From the NCBI GenBank assembly GCA_023548195.1, contig JAJHZJ010000009.1, forward strand, positions 5,234,715-5,298,714: a stretch of DNA of 64,000 bases, given 5' to 3'. Numbering within the stretch: position 1 is the first letter of the stretch; each line of letters opens with the position of its first letter. Below, piece by piece: positions 1 through 10,119 of the stretch. The notes under the pieces were generated by a model that worked only from the letters and a program-made list of their open reading frames with translations, was not told the DNA's origin and made no database searches. The stretch comes from Bettongia penicillata ogilbyi (lineage: Eukaryota; Chordata; Mammalia; Diprotodontia; Potoroidae). A program made the translations under genes and the position numbers.

Positions 1-32
1 CTGAAGAACTGCTAGAACCTCAACCTTGAAAT

Positions 33-310
33 CATGTCTTGTGAACATCAGTTGAAGAACTAGGGAGGTTTCTTTTAAAGACAAGACTTAAGGTAGACAT
101 GATAGCTATCTTTGAATATTTGAAAGACTGTTACATAGAAGAGGCATAAGACTTCTGCTTGGCCCAGGATAATAGAATCAACAGCAAGGAGGCAGTGTCA
201 GAGAGGCAAGTGTGTAGTGAATGTAAAGAAAGTCTACACTGGATATATAAGGAAAGGCTCTCTAACAATGAGTGATATCCAAAAGTGGAGTGGGTAGCCT
301 GGAGGTCACA
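33..310 (+). mobile_element. L3/CR1 LINE fragment (3' part)
   Basis: The text follows the CR1/L3 ORF2 C-terminal pattern in order: 'gacatgatagctatcttt' near 94, a stretch like 'gaagaggcataagacttc' near 138, then 'ctctctaacaatgag' and 'aaaagtggagtggg'. These match the end of CR1-type reverse transcriptase genes and the start of the 3' tail. It is a degenerate fragment with no open frame. The same family recurs at 16555-17850. Confidence 0.6.
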
Positions 311-466
311 GAGTCGGGTCTAGAACTGGAAAGGATCATAAAGGCCATCTCTCTAATCCAACCCAGTTTTATGGATGAGGGAATTAAAGCTAAAGGAGGT
401 TCAATGACTGGACCAAAATGTAAGTTAGTATTTGAATCCAGGTCTTCTGGATTCAGTGCCTGTATT
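311..466 (-). mobile_element. MIR3-like SINE fragment
   Basis: Read on the minus strand this has the CORE-SINE layout. On the plus strand: 'ctggaaaggatcataaag', 'atggatgagggaattaaa', then 'tttgaatccaggtcttctgg'. It abuts the L3 fragment. Family assignment is by pattern only. Confidence 0.6.
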
Positions 467-924
467 TTTTTTTCTCAGTCTCCAGCTAGCATGGAACAAA
501 GAGACTGATAGCCTCAGGTGCCTACATCTAGAGATAAGAGGGACTCCTCCCTTGGGGAATAATTCAAGGTAGGATTGGACTGCCAACCCAGGTTGTCTTG
601 CTATACAACTATCCACAGTCTGACCTTGGGTGCTATCTCCTTAGGAGAATGAGTGGTCTGACCTTCCCTGTCTTGGGATCTGTCCTTACCCTACCCATCC
701 TTCCCATCCTTCCCATCGAGCTCTCTTCAGGGTAAGAACTAGAAGGTCCACTCTCCCAGGAGTAACTGTGTCAGTGGTTAAACTGTCTAAATCCTAGCTT
801 TCCCCAAATGTTGTCATGGCAGGTGAAAAAATGTGTAGTCATTGTGGGGGTGGTAGTAGAGGGGGAGAGGAAAATCCTCCTCACTAGAGTTTCTAAAATG
901 AAGAAGGAAGACCACTTATCAGCT
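467..924. other. Unassigned sequence
   Basis: I see no gene and no repeat that I can name. The short open frames here have no recognisable motif. Confidence 0.4.
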
Positions 925-1016
925 GTTTTGTACAGAAGCTACTTGCTCAAGTATGAGGTAGATTAACTGGCTTCCAAGAGCCCTTCTAACATAGAGATGT
1001 TATGATTCTAAGAGAT
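925..1016 (+). mobile_element. Weak MIR3-like 3' end
   Basis: 'cccttctaacatagagatg' followed by 'ttatgattct' resembles the 3' end of MIR3 (pattern 'ccttccagctctgagattctatgattct'-like). It is short and diverged. Confidence 0.35.
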
Positions 1017-1796
1017 CCAAAGTATTGGAAACAGAAGAAAGGACAGAAGGACCAGACAGTTTCCATCAAACAAGGAATCAATATGCCAGAGACAAGACAT
1101 ACAATCTTCATGTTCCAATCACTCCCCAAATAAAGATTGCTTCCTCTTTCTAAGGCTGCCTGGACTTTCTCTAAAGCACATTTAGTATTTTGAGCTACAT
1201 ACTCTCTTATGTCTATCCCTCTGTTGGCATATTCCATTGAAATTCAACAAGTCACAGCTAGTTTTTCTATAAATACCCACTTGAATGATGTGTTCCTATG
1301 AGAAGCACTTCACATCCTGGGCAATATGTGAAATATATTCACAAATGAAACTTTCAAATGGCATTCTGACGTGATGGCTCAGCAGACACTGCCTTGTAAA
1401 TTGAAATTTATAAATCTCCACCAATACTAGCTGAGGAAAGAGGGGAAAATACACCTCATTAAATGTAGACTCTATTCCAAAGTACAGGCAATTCTCAATT
1501 ACACAGAGACTGAGCATGGGTTATCCAAGTGTCTTAGTTCCTCTGCCTTCCTCCTTCCCCAGCTTTGCACTGTTCTCTGTACTTCGGCAACTGTGCTGTG
1601 AGCTAAATGGGCAATGGAAAGAAAAGATGAAAATCAGTCCATTGTTTCATCACAGGTATTCTGATAAATCCTCTGGTAGAAGTAGAGGCTATCGTGACTA
1701 CGTCCAAAATTAGGCTTCTGAATTATGTTGGAGGGTTGGTTCCCTATAGCTGTGTACAGACAAGAGTGGGCTGTCTTTGATTTTAATTATTATTAG
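1017..1796. other. Unassigned sequence
   Basis: No gene or nameable repeat is visible. A short TGA/GAT-rich run lies at about 1796-1812. Confidence 0.4.
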
Positions 1797-1965
1797 TGAT
1801 GATGATGATATCAACCTTATATAATGCTTTACGGATATATTGTAAAGATGATGTCTTACATCCTAATCTTAATTCATCTTTATAATAACCCTGTAAGGAA
1901 AGGAATGCAAATATTACTATCCCCATTTCACAACGGAAGAGACAAGCTCAGTAAATTTTCAACAA
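1797..1965 (-). mobile_element. MIR SINE
   Basis: It reads as MIR antisense: 'ataatgctttacgg', 'ataataaccctgtaagg', then 'tactatccccatttcaca'. The inner CORE and 3' end are present and the tRNA head is missing. Confidence 0.6.
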
Positions 1966-2399
1966 AACAATTTATATTTCAGAAATCAGCAATTGCTACA
2001 AATCAGAGCTTGACATTGCTTTATTGATTGTCTAGAGTTAAGGAAGGAATGTGGAAAATGTTAATAATGTATATTAGACCTAGAAGTGTGCACAGCATAC
2101 AATTTCCCTCAGAGAGCTGATTGTTAAACATTTACCAACATACTGCTGCTCCAGAGCTTCCTGAAGTGGGACTGAGGTAATTGATTGCTCTCTTGACTAG
2201 TAGCTTAGGCTGCCTTCAAAAGTTAGCTGGCATATGAGGATCAAATATTCTTAAACTTTTTTTTTTGGCAGGCTAGTAAAGCCTATGCTCCCTTTCTTAT
2301 TTTTCAATGCATAAAATATTTAGGATTACAAAAGAAACCAGTAATAGTAAGTTAGTTATCAATTTTTAAAAATTGACAGACCTCATGTTAAGAAGCCCC

Positions 2400-2622
2400 A
2401 GTCATGGCATCCTAGATGTAGAACTGAAAGGGACCTCAAATGTCATGTAGTATATCCCTTACAGATGAGGAAAAGAAGACATAGAAAGGAATGTTAGAAA
2501 TTGTCTACTCCAATGCCTATATTTTACAGAGAAGGAAACCAAAGCCCAGACAAGGTAAGTCATCTAGCCAAGATCATGCAAATGATTCAGTGGAAGTAGA
2601 AGCTGACTGTCTTAAGCTGAAT
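2400..2622 (-). mobile_element. MIR3-like SINE
   Basis: The pattern runs 'gaactgaaagggacctcaaa', 'ttacagatgaggaaaag' and a second 'ttacagagaaggaaacc'. The doubled 'acaga.gagga' block suggests two overlapping fragments or an internal duplication. Strand is from the MIR antisense order. Confidence 0.5.
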
Positions 2623-2659
2623 ACGAGAAAAGTATACTGAAAACTGGCTTCCAAAAATG

Positions 2660-2912
2660 ACAGTCTTTTTATTACATGTCGTTACTATATGCTGGGCATT
2701 GTGCAAAGTACTTTACAGATATTGTCTCGTGATTCTCACAACAACTCTGGGATGTTGGTGCTATTATAATCCCCACTTTACAGCTGAGGAAACTGAGGCA
2801 GGGAGAGATGAAGTCATTCACCTGGGATCAGACCTTTAAAAAGAGTCTGAATCTAGATTTGAACTCCCGGCTCCAGGACCAGTGACTTACCCATTACCAC
2901 CGAGCTGCCTCA
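2660..2912 (-). mobile_element. MIR SINE, nearly full length
   Basis: MIR antisense from the 3' end ('ctatatgctgggcattgtg') through 'ccccactttacagctgagg' and 'agatttgaactcccggctc' to a marsupial-type head, 'ccaccgagctgcctca'. Length is close to the usual 250-260 bases. Confidence 0.75.
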
Positions 2913-3268
2913 CCAAATGCCAGAGGATTCCTAAGCCACACTCATGAAACTGTAGCAAGTGATTCCAGACAAACGATGTTCCAGGGCTTCCTATGTCTCT
3001 CCTACTATATCTAAAGAAGATCTTCTTTCATTCCCAGCCTTTATAAGGATAGTTACTCAGCTTAATCTATGAAACCACCATTGCTGGATGCTGGGACCCG
3101 GGAAGACCCTTCATTTTGTGTATTAAGCCTTCTGGTGCCCTGCTTCAAGCAGGACAATAGATTAACATAAAAACTTCAATATTCATACTATGCAAGCTCC
3201 CCCAGGTATTATTCCAAGTGTTGCATCCGGCATTTACAACACAATTAGCATTTATTTCAACTAGGTGA
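2913..3268. other. Unassigned sequence
   Basis: I recognise no gene and no repeat here. Confidence 0.4.
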
Positions 3269-3490
3269 TGCAGTGGCAGCTAGGTGGTACAGAGGATAGA
3301 GTGGTAGCCCCGGAGTCAGGAGGACCTGAGTTCAAAGGAACTCTAGGCAAGTTAAGCCTGTTTATCTCAATTCTTCATCTCTAAAATGAGCTGAAAAAGG
3401 ATTTGGTAAACCCCTCCAGTATATTTGCCAAGAAAACCCCCAAGTGGCATCACAGAGAGCCAACCATGACTGAAATGACTCAGCAACAAA
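3269..3490 (+). mobile_element. tRNA-headed marsupial SINE with BovB/RTE-like tail
   Basis: The head 'cagctaggtggtacag' is followed by 'gtcaggaggacctgag', the body 'tgccaagaaaacccccaag', and the tail 'ccatgactgaaatgactc'. The tail resembles BovB/RTE 3' ends ('gactgaa.tgac'), consistent with RTE-driven copying. A middle segment after the anticodon-like part is shortened. Confidence 0.8.
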
Positions 3491-3792
3491 AAAATTTCTC
3501 TGTTACCACCTGGCACTGTGGCAGGCCCTGAAGACATACAGAAAGCAAAACATCGCCCGCCTTCTAGGAGTCTGCATGGTATTTGCAAATATTAAATGAC
3601 ACTGGGGAGAAAGCGCTAATAACGGGAGAATCAGGATGAGTCTCAGAGAGATTCTAGGAGGCAGACATGAAGATGGAATGGGGTGTACCTTGTACAAAGA
3701 AGCAAAGAGATGAGAGACGGAATGTCATGTTCTGGAAAGCAGGCTAATTTCCCTGGGACATGGTAGGCCCCTGTTTATTGACATAGAGTAGG

Positions 3793-3953
3793 ACTATGGC
3801 AAACCATGGCAAGTGGCCCCTTTCTGTAGCCCTAGCTAAGAATGGTTTTTACATCTTTCAGTAAAGTTTTGTTGCATTTAAGAATGTAAAATCCATTCTT
3901 TGCTCACTGAAGTGCTGAATTTAGCCCTTAAGCTATAATTTGCTGACCCCTAA
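3793..3953 (+). mobile_element. Old hAT-type non-autonomous DNA transposon (tentative)
   Basis: 'actatggcaaaccatggc' at the start and 'atttgctgacccct' at the end form degenerate terminal inverted repeats. Inside, 'gctaagaatggtttttaca' and 'taaagttttgttg' match an ancient mammalian hAT element that I cannot name with certainty. Confidence 0.4.
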
Positions 3954-3963
3954 TGTGGGATCT

Positions 3964-4212
3964 GGCCAGTTAGATGACACAGTGGATGCAGGCCAGTCCT
4001 ACAATAAGGAAGACTCATGTTCCTGAGTTGAAATATTTCCTCAGTTATTTTCTACCTATGTTATGGTGGGCAAGTCATGTAAGCCTCTCTGCTTCAGTTT
4101 CTTCATCTGTCTAATGAGTTGGAAAAGGAAATGGCAAACCATTCTACTATCTTTGCCAAGAAAACCTACCAAATGGGGTCATGAAGAGTTGGATATAGTT
4201 GAACAGCAATAC
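3964..4212 (+). mobile_element. tRNA-headed marsupial SINE with BovB/RTE-like tail
   Basis: Full layout: diverged head 'ccagttagatgacacagt', 'tgggcaagtcatgtaagc', 'ggaaaaggaaatggcaaacc', 'tttgccaagaaaacc', then the tail 'ggggtcatgaagagttgga' near 4174. It lies directly after the hAT-like fragment. Confidence 0.85.
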
Positions 4213-4316
4213 AGTTTGTGAGAATGAGTATTGCACATTCAGCCTATACCAGAAGGTCCACAGATGAGTGCTCTCCCTTTATTTTGTCATAGGTTATCTA
4301 ACACCTTTGAACCAGA

Positions 4317-4572
4317 CCATGGTTGCCATGGATAGATAGGGCACTGGGCTCAAGGTCAGGAAGACCATGATTTCCATCCAGCTTCAGATACTCACTAGCT
4401 ATGTGATCCTGGGTAAGTCATTTAACTACTACCTGCCTCAGTTTACTCAACTGTAAAGTGGGAATACTAATAGTACCTGTCTTGCAGGGTGGATAATAAG
4501 GATAAAAAGCACTTAGCCCATTGCCTTGAATGTAGTAAATGCTATATAAGTGCTAGTTATAGTTGTTGTTCA
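4317..4572 (+). mobile_element. MIR SINE, nearly full length
   Basis: MIR in sense orientation: 'gatagggcactgggctcaag', 'tatgtgatcctgggtaagtc', 'tagtacctgtcttgcagg', 'gtagtaaatgctatataag'. It runs from head to 3' end. Confidence 0.8.
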
Positions 4573-4604
4573 AAATGTGTCCATTTTATTAAAAATAGAA
4601 AATA

Positions 4605-4780
4605 AGTAGGATTTTAGAGCTCGCAAAGTGCTCTATATATAGTTTCTCATTTTAGCCTGGACAAGAACTGCCACTTACTTCTGACTTCACTTAACTGTAT
4701 GGACACTATAGTAAGTCAGTTACTTTATCTCCAGAGCCTCAGTTCCTTCATGGGTAAAATAAGGGTAATAATACTTAAGT
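4605..4780. mobile_element. Two short MIR scraps
   Basis: 4605-4660 resembles MIR antisense ('gcaaagtgctctatatat'). About 4700-4780 resembles MIR sense ('cagagcctcagttccttc', 'taataatact'). Both are short. Confidence 0.35.
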
Positions 4781-5194
4781 TCTGTGATTCCATGAGAGAG
4801 CCAGTCAAAATGGCCTAGGAAAAACTGAGAGGAAGATGGCTTTCGTCTGGGACCATCATTATGGGGACATTTCAGCTGGGCCTTGAAGGAAAACGTGAAT
4901 GTCAACAAACGGAGATGACTTCTAGGCAGCTGGGCCATCTGGCTCTTCTATAATCAATGTGAATCCAAAGCTCGGATCAGTCTTAAACTTGTTTTGTATA
5001 TCTACCTGGGATAGGTAGGAAAACATTTCTAGGTGACCAGCTGCCAATAGTGACTAACAGAAAACCCAGCGAGTTTTAATGGTATTTATTGTGAGGTTTT
5101 GAAGTGATTATGAACAGCAACTCAATTAATTATGCTAAAGACTAGACCTTTAATTAAACAAGGTTCAAATCTTATCATCCCAGATGGATTTAAA

Positions 5195-5850
5195 GGAAAA
5201 GAACAAGCTCTATTAGGTACTTACTATGTGTTAGGTATGGTATTAAGCACTTTACAAATATAATCTCAGTTGATCCTGACATTACAATGAGGTAGGTAAT
5301 ACTATTATCCCCCTTGGGGTGTATGGGGTGCTCAGGAAGACTAGCATCTCCAGTGTGAGGGCTTGCCAAGTCCTGGGCAGATGGGTTAAACCAGGTTAAA
5401 CCTCAAACCTGTTAGTGAATTAGGGGAATGCCTGCTCCAAGCATGTGAAGACTTTCTCTGGCAGAATGGGCAGATGAGAATAAGTTGTTCCAATGGCCAT
5501 GAAGGTATGTGAAGCAGGAATTGTGGAGCCTTAGAGTTTGGTCAGACGTTGAAGATGCCAAGGTCATCCACTGCATCCCGGGCCATTGCCAGTGGTCTTG
5601 ACTTTTTTCTTGCCACTGGATTTCTATGACAGCTTTGTGAAACTTTGCCTCACTTAAATCCAATTCACCCACAAGTCAAGACATCACTCTGTGATGTCAT
5701 TGGTCTTCTTAGAAAATGAAGGACAGACAGCAACTATTATCCCCATTTTAAAGTTAAAAAAACAGACAGACAAGTTGCATGACTGAAGGTCACCCAGCTA
5801 GTAAGTATCTGAGGCCATATTTAGTCTCAGCTCTGATAATCATTTAAGAT
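5195..5850 (-). mobile_element. MIR SINE split by an RTE-type insertion
   Basis: The two MIR halves are 5195-5312 ('ggtacttactatgtgttagg' to 'actattatcccc') and about 5745-5850 ('attttaaagtt', 'cacccagctagtaagtatc'). Together they make one minus-strand MIR. The break coincides with the insertion described in the next entry. Confidence 0.8.
5313..5732 (+). mobile_element. RTE-type LINE 3' end inserted in a MIR
   Basis: The 420-base insert is bounded by a perfect 12-base TSD, 'actattatcccc', at 5301-5312 and 5733-5744. Its 3' part ('catcactctgtgatgtcatt', 'aaaatgaaggacagacagc') is the same tail seen on the RTE-tailed SINEs at 6915-7090, 9193-9489 and 63080-63340. The upstream part ('ggccatgaaggtatgtgaag') extends beyond the SINE tail, so this is probably LINE, not SINE, sequence. 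No reading frame survives. Confidence 0.75.
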
Positions 5851-6459
5851 CACTTGAAACCCAATAAGAGCCAAAGCCTGAATTAATCAACCAGAAAAAG
5901 CACCTCGTCCTAACAGACATTGCCTCTGAGTAAACCCAGAGAATGCCTCTTGGTTTCATCTGGTCTTGTATTTGTTAACACAGGAAGAGGCATTCTCTCA
6001 TTCTGTTTATGCCCCATTAAGGATGAGGCACCTTAACCCAAGACACTATCTTGAATAATGGGACGTTTTATCTTCATATTTTATAGATATATACTATGTC
6101 ATGTCATGTTAATGGTAAAGGAAACACAAATATCCTAGGTTGTAATTTTAATTGACACTTTGTCAAGTCTTTTATCTTATTGTATTTATGACCTATTCAA
6201 TTAAGAAAATTCCTTTCTTGGACTATGGTTAAACACATACGGAGATCATCAATCTGAAGGACACAGACATCCTGAGTTGGGATTGTTCCAAAACGTGTAT
6301 AAGACTTCTCATTCTTTTTATCAGGTAGGCAGAATTAAGGTTGTGTCTGTGTATATACATGTATTTAGCCAGCTTTAAGGGAATAAACAATATAACTTCA
6401 TATAGCACTTACCCTGTTTGTCTCTTTTAACCAACTTTCAGGTTATCTGCTCTTCCTGA
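5851..6459. other. Unassigned sequence
   Basis: AT-rich, with no gene and no repeat I can name. Confidence 0.4.
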
Positions 6460-6683
6460 GCCCAGATAGCTATTTGGCTCAGCCTGGAGTCAGGAAGGTT
6501 TATTTTACTGAGTTCCAATCCAACCACATAAAATTATTCACTGTGTGACCTTGGGCAAGTCACTTAACCTTTTTTGTCTCAGTTTTCTCATCTGTAAAAC
6601 GATCTGGAGAAGGAAATGGCCAGCCATTCTAGTATTTATGCCAGGAAAACCCTAAATGAAACACGAATGAATAGCAAGCTTCC
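6460..6683 (+). mobile_element. tRNA-headed marsupial SINE with BovB/RTE-like tail
   Basis: Sense order: 'gagtcaggaaggtttatttt', 'gtgaccttgggcaagtcac', 'catctgtaaaacgatctgg', 'gaaggaaatggccagcc', 'tgccaggaaaaccctaaatg'. The first head bases are diverged. Confidence 0.8.
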
Positions 6684-6914
6684 AGGGTAGCTGGAGGCAG
6701 CACTTAGCTGCTGCATGACAAAACACTATTTTAAGATGTTCCTTTTTGAATTATAAAGTAATTACATTATTATTATTGCCCTTAGAACAAATTACAACTC
6801 CCCCTCAGAATCACTTCAATAAACATTAAACAAATCAATAAATAATAATTCAATAAGCATAATAAACAAAAAGTTGTTTCTGTTTTATTTGAACGTCTCT
6901 TGATGCTGTTACTA

Positions 6915-7090
6915 TTTGTCTTTCATTCCTCAAGAGAGCCATGACATCAGGAAGGTGATGTCACAACTTGCAGGTGACTTGGATTTAAGTGAGGCAGGGC
7001 CGTGCCAAGTCACCAGCCTCACTTTCTCCTCCAGAGCCATCTGGGTCCCGTGGTAAAACATAGATCAGGACAACAGGAGATGGCCCCTGG
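6915..7090 (-). mobile_element. RTE-tailed SINE or RTE 3' end
   Basis: Antisense of the RTE tail: 'gtctttcattcctcaagag', 'ccatgacatcaggaaggtg', 'caccagcctcactttctcc', 'agccatctgggtcccg'. No tRNA head is visible, so it may be 5' truncated. Confidence 0.75.
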
Positions 7091-7464
7091 AATATCTCCT
7101 AGAAGCAACAGGACACAACTCCCATCCCACACCAGAAATCTACCTCACTGAAGCCAGAAAACAAAAGGAAAGTCTAGAAGTCACTTTGAAAGGTTTTAAA
7201 TATGCTAATCACAGCCATCAGAGTTCATCAAACTTGCATTGTCAAACCTATCCAAACATCATCTTCCCTCCAAGAAAAAGACTGAATTCAAATTGTGGCA
7301 AGCTGAGAAACCAACAGTTTCTTTTCTCTTCAGGACTATAATTGTAATTTTTAAAAAGTTTTGTTTAGAATCTAAGGATAAGAATAAGTGCAAATTTGAC
7401 CTCCAAGCTTTATATCTATTGCCTATTATATCTGAGCAAAATGTCTTACAATTCAGGTCCAATT

Positions 7465-7722
7465 TCACTCAATTCAACAAACGAGATAAATAACTACAAG
7501 ACACTGTGATGGGAACTGGGGATACAAAAGAAATAAATTTCTTGAGTTTATAATCTTATATACTTATATTCTTCTGAAGAGAATACAACACAGACAAAAA
7601 TTCAAACAATGTACCAGGTGGATCCCTGTTTCTATGATCCAGCTATAAAGTATTTTCAAGAGAGGAGTGCTAGTAGAGGAAATCAGGAAATACTCCTTCC
7701 AGAGGAGTTGATTTGAAAGAGA
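7465..7722 (-). mobile_element. L2 LINE 3' region
   Basis: Antisense L2 order: 'gacactgtgatgggaactgg', 'ggatacaaaagaaataaa', then 'aggaaatcaggaaatactcc' and 'agaggagttga'. This matches the 'ctgggg atacaaaga' to 'aggaaggcttcct' order of L2 antisense. It is diverged. Confidence 0.5.
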
Positions 7723-7723
7723 A

Positions 7724-7802
7724 AGACATCAGCTAGTACTGACTAGTTTCCTGTTTTACCTGACAGAGATCTTTCTCTTCTGTTATGTTCTTTGGTCTGT
7801 AA
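7724..7802 (+). repeat. Copy 1 of a direct repeat (LTR-like)
   Basis: Positions 7731-7802 match 8864-8935 at about 65 of 72 positions by hand alignment ('tttcctgttttacct' and 'tttggtctgtaa' shared). Copy 2 begins a probable LTR, so copy 1 is likely a truncated piece of the same LTR type. Confidence 0.6.
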
Positions 7803-7869
7803 GAAGGGAGTGCTTTGTAGACACAGACAACAAACCTGTGCAAATACATGGAGGTGGTGTTGAGGTTTG

Positions 7870-8440
7870 GGATGGTGGGGGACCCCAAAATACTGACACA
7901 CGAGGTCCTGCTCAAACGAATTTGACACAAGCCTTCTTCAAGCCAAAAGAAAAACAAAAACCAAAGTTTATTAAAGATTCACCGTATTGGGTTGACTCTC
8001 AAGGAGCCTAAGCATTTGTAACGCTGGTATTAACAAGTGGGTCAGATAGAATCTCAGCTAGACAGAGCCTGAGCTGGATTGAATCTGAGCATCTTCATGG
8101 AGGTGAGATGGAACTTAAATACAGAAAAAGATTGAGGGAAGAATCCAGGTATCATCAAGTAGCCTGGGGTCCCAGGGATGGTGTTGTTAGAGGAGGTCTG
8201 CCTGAAATGTAGATCAAATCCAGGGAGGATCCTGCTGTGACTGCCCCAGTAGTCCAGACAATTCACAATCCTGGCGGGGCAACTGGGACCTCAAGAGAAT
8301 GCTATATCAAGTAAGGGAAATCCAAGGAGACCCCCAAGGCCAGGCTTTCCAGGGCCCTTCAGACAAATGGGACCAAAACCTTCCCCATCCCAGGGACAAA
8401 GGTCTCAGCTTGGGTTTGCACCACATCCAAGGGAAACTGA
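7870..8440 (-). mobile_element. Probable solo LTR of an endogenous retrovirus
   Basis: Read on the minus strand there is a TATA-like 'tatttaag' (plus 8115-8122), then an AATAAA polyadenylation signal (plus about 7968-7973), then a terminal block ending in 'ttttggggtccccc'. This is the usual U3-R-U5 order of an old LTR. Both edges are approximate and no coding region is attached. Confidence 0.5.
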
Positions 8441-8535
8441 ATGAATGCTAGCTTCAATGAAGCAAAAGAAAGGCATTCTGTTAACACAGTGCAATAAGAG
8501 AATTTCTGGCCCAGTTTTATTACTGCCATTTACTG

Positions 8536-8598
8536 CAGCTAGATGGAGCAGTGGATAGGGAGCCTGGCCTGGAACCAGGAAGAGCTGAATTCAAATAT
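8536..8598 (+). mobile_element. SINE head fragment
   Basis: 'cagctagatggagcagtgg' and 'gaaccaggaagagctgaatt' are the 5' tRNA-like head of the marsupial SINE, cut off where the next LTR-like block begins. Confidence 0.6.
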
Positions 8599-8599
8599 G

Positions 8600-8868
8600 A
8601 AATGGTTGTCTTGCTCATATTTCCATGGGCAGCTGAGATTTCATGGCCTTGCTACCTCAGGATCAGGCTTTGCTACCTCAGATTAACTCATCTTCCTATC
8701 TCCCCCCACTCTCTCCTAAGGGTATAAAAGACTCTTCCATGTGCCTCTAGTTTGGAAAAGCCACTGGACATCTCCCAGGGTAGCAGGTTTGCTGCCTTGC
8801 GATCTCAATGAAAGATACTTTATTCATTAACTCATGGCTTTGATTTACTCCAGGACATGACATAGCTA
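8600..8868 (+). mobile_element. Probable LTR (second type)
   Basis: A TATA box (within 'gggtataaaagactcttcc', near 8721), a cap-site-like region, and an AATGAAA variant of the polyA signal near 8808 followed by 'gctttgatttactcc' give U3-R-U5 order. Boundaries are not defined by a duplication I could find. Confidence 0.45.
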
Positions 8869-9118
8869 ATACTGACGAGTTTCCTGTTTTACCTGGTAGA
8901 GATCCTTCTCTTCTGTCATGTTATTTGGTCTGTAAATCATCATCTTCCCTTACTTTTTGAAATTCCATTATGCCCATCCTGCTTACGTAGCTAAAATCTC
9001 TATAAGGTCGCTGAAACTGCTACTCAGGGATCACTGATTTTTGCATACAGTAAATCTATACTCTGAACACAATAAACCAGTTTTTATTATATCTCTGTGA
9101 CACTGATTGTTATGATTG
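8869..9118 (+). mobile_element. Probable LTR (third type), contains direct-repeat copy 2
   Basis: It begins with the block shared with 7724-7802 and ends with 'tctataaggtcgctgaaac', an AATAAA near 9070, and 'tattatatctctgtgaca'. The order is LTR-like. A partner internal region was not seen. Confidence 0.45.
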
Positions 9119-9192
9119 ACAGCAAGAAATCTTTGAAAACTTTTGTCACATTATAGTGAGGTTAAAAATTCCAAGATACAGTACAAGGTAGT

Positions 9193-9489
9193 GTGAGTGT
9201 GTTCGTCCTTCATTGCTGAAGAAGACGGTGCCATCAGAGAAATAATGAGTTGACTTTGAGTGAGGGAGGGCTGTGCAGGTCACCAGCCTCACTTCTCCTC
9301 CAGAGCCATCTGAATCCAGTGACCAGACATTCATCAGGATGACTGGAGATGATCCAGGATGAGGAAATTGGGGTTAAGTGACTTGCCCAAGGTCACACAG
9401 CTAGTATTAAGTATCTGAGGTGAGATTTGAACTCAGGTCCTCCTGACTTCTGCATTGGTGCTCTATCCACTGCACCACCTAGCTGCCAC
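9193..9489 (-). mobile_element. Complete tRNA-headed, RTE-tailed SINE
   Basis: On the minus strand the head is 'gtggcagctaggtggtgcag', followed by CORE-like sequence and then the RTE tail, ending 'gcaatgaaggacgaacac'. A perfect 10-base TSD, 'acaaggtagt', lies at 9183-9192 and 9490-9499. Head and tail lie in one insertion, so this fused form is a real SINE and not two neighbours. Confidence 0.85.
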
Positions 9490-9589
9490 ACAAGGTAGTA
9501 TACCACAAGACAGAATATGGCACAAATTGGGAGTTAGCAGGAAGAAGATAAAGCAAACCAGCTTTATTGTGGGCAAATACTCACAAGAA

Positions 9590-9757
9590 GGACATCTAGG
9601 TGGCACAAGAGATAGTGTCAGACTTGGAATCAAGAATACCTATCTTCCTGAGTTCAAATCCAGCCTTAAACACTTATTAGCTGTGTGACCCTAGGCAAGT
9701 CATTTACCCCTGTTTGCCTCAGTTTCTTCATCTGTAAGTGAGCTGAAAAAGGAAATG
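9590..9757 (+). mobile_element. tRNA-headed marsupial SINE, 3' shortened
   Basis: 'catctaggtggcacaagag', 'gtgtgaccctaggcaagtc', 'gtgagctgaaaaaggaaatg'. The usual 'gccaagaaaacccc' segment is missing and the sequence passes straight into an RTE-like tail. Confidence 0.75.
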
Positions 9758-9995
9758 ACTGAAGCTTGAATACTTTAGCCACATAATGCAATGACAAGAC
9801 TCATTTAAATAATGTGATATTGGAAAAGATAAAGAAAAACAAGAAGATGGCGGCAGAGGATGAAATGGATAGTGTCATAAAAGCAATGAACATTAGCTTG
9901 GACAAACTTGGGAAACAGTGGAGGACTGAAGGACCTGGCATGCTATGGTCCATAGGGTCACAAAGAGTTGGAAATGACTGAATAAATAAACAACA
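9758..9995 (+). mobile_element. BovB/RTE-type LINE 3' end
   Basis: It follows the BovB 3' pattern: 'ggcggcagaggatgaaatgg', 'agtgtcataaaagcaatg', 'ggcatgctatggtcc', 'gggtcacaaagagttgga', 'aatgactgaataaat'. The last 40 bases match the tail of the SINE class at 3269 and 3964. Confidence 0.7.
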
Positions 9996-10119
9996 CATTA
10001 CAATGAGAAGGGACCATCATGGAAAATGGAAAAAGATCAGACCATTGGGTTCTCAGTGCATTATGGAAAAGCTAATCCCATCCAACTGATATCCATATTT
10101 CCTCAAGTGAGAAAAATGG

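Noticed and set aside
3269..4212. tRNA genes at SINE heads
   Set aside because: The heads are diverged tRNA-derived SINE promoters followed by SINE bodies and tails. No intact cloverleaf was seen.
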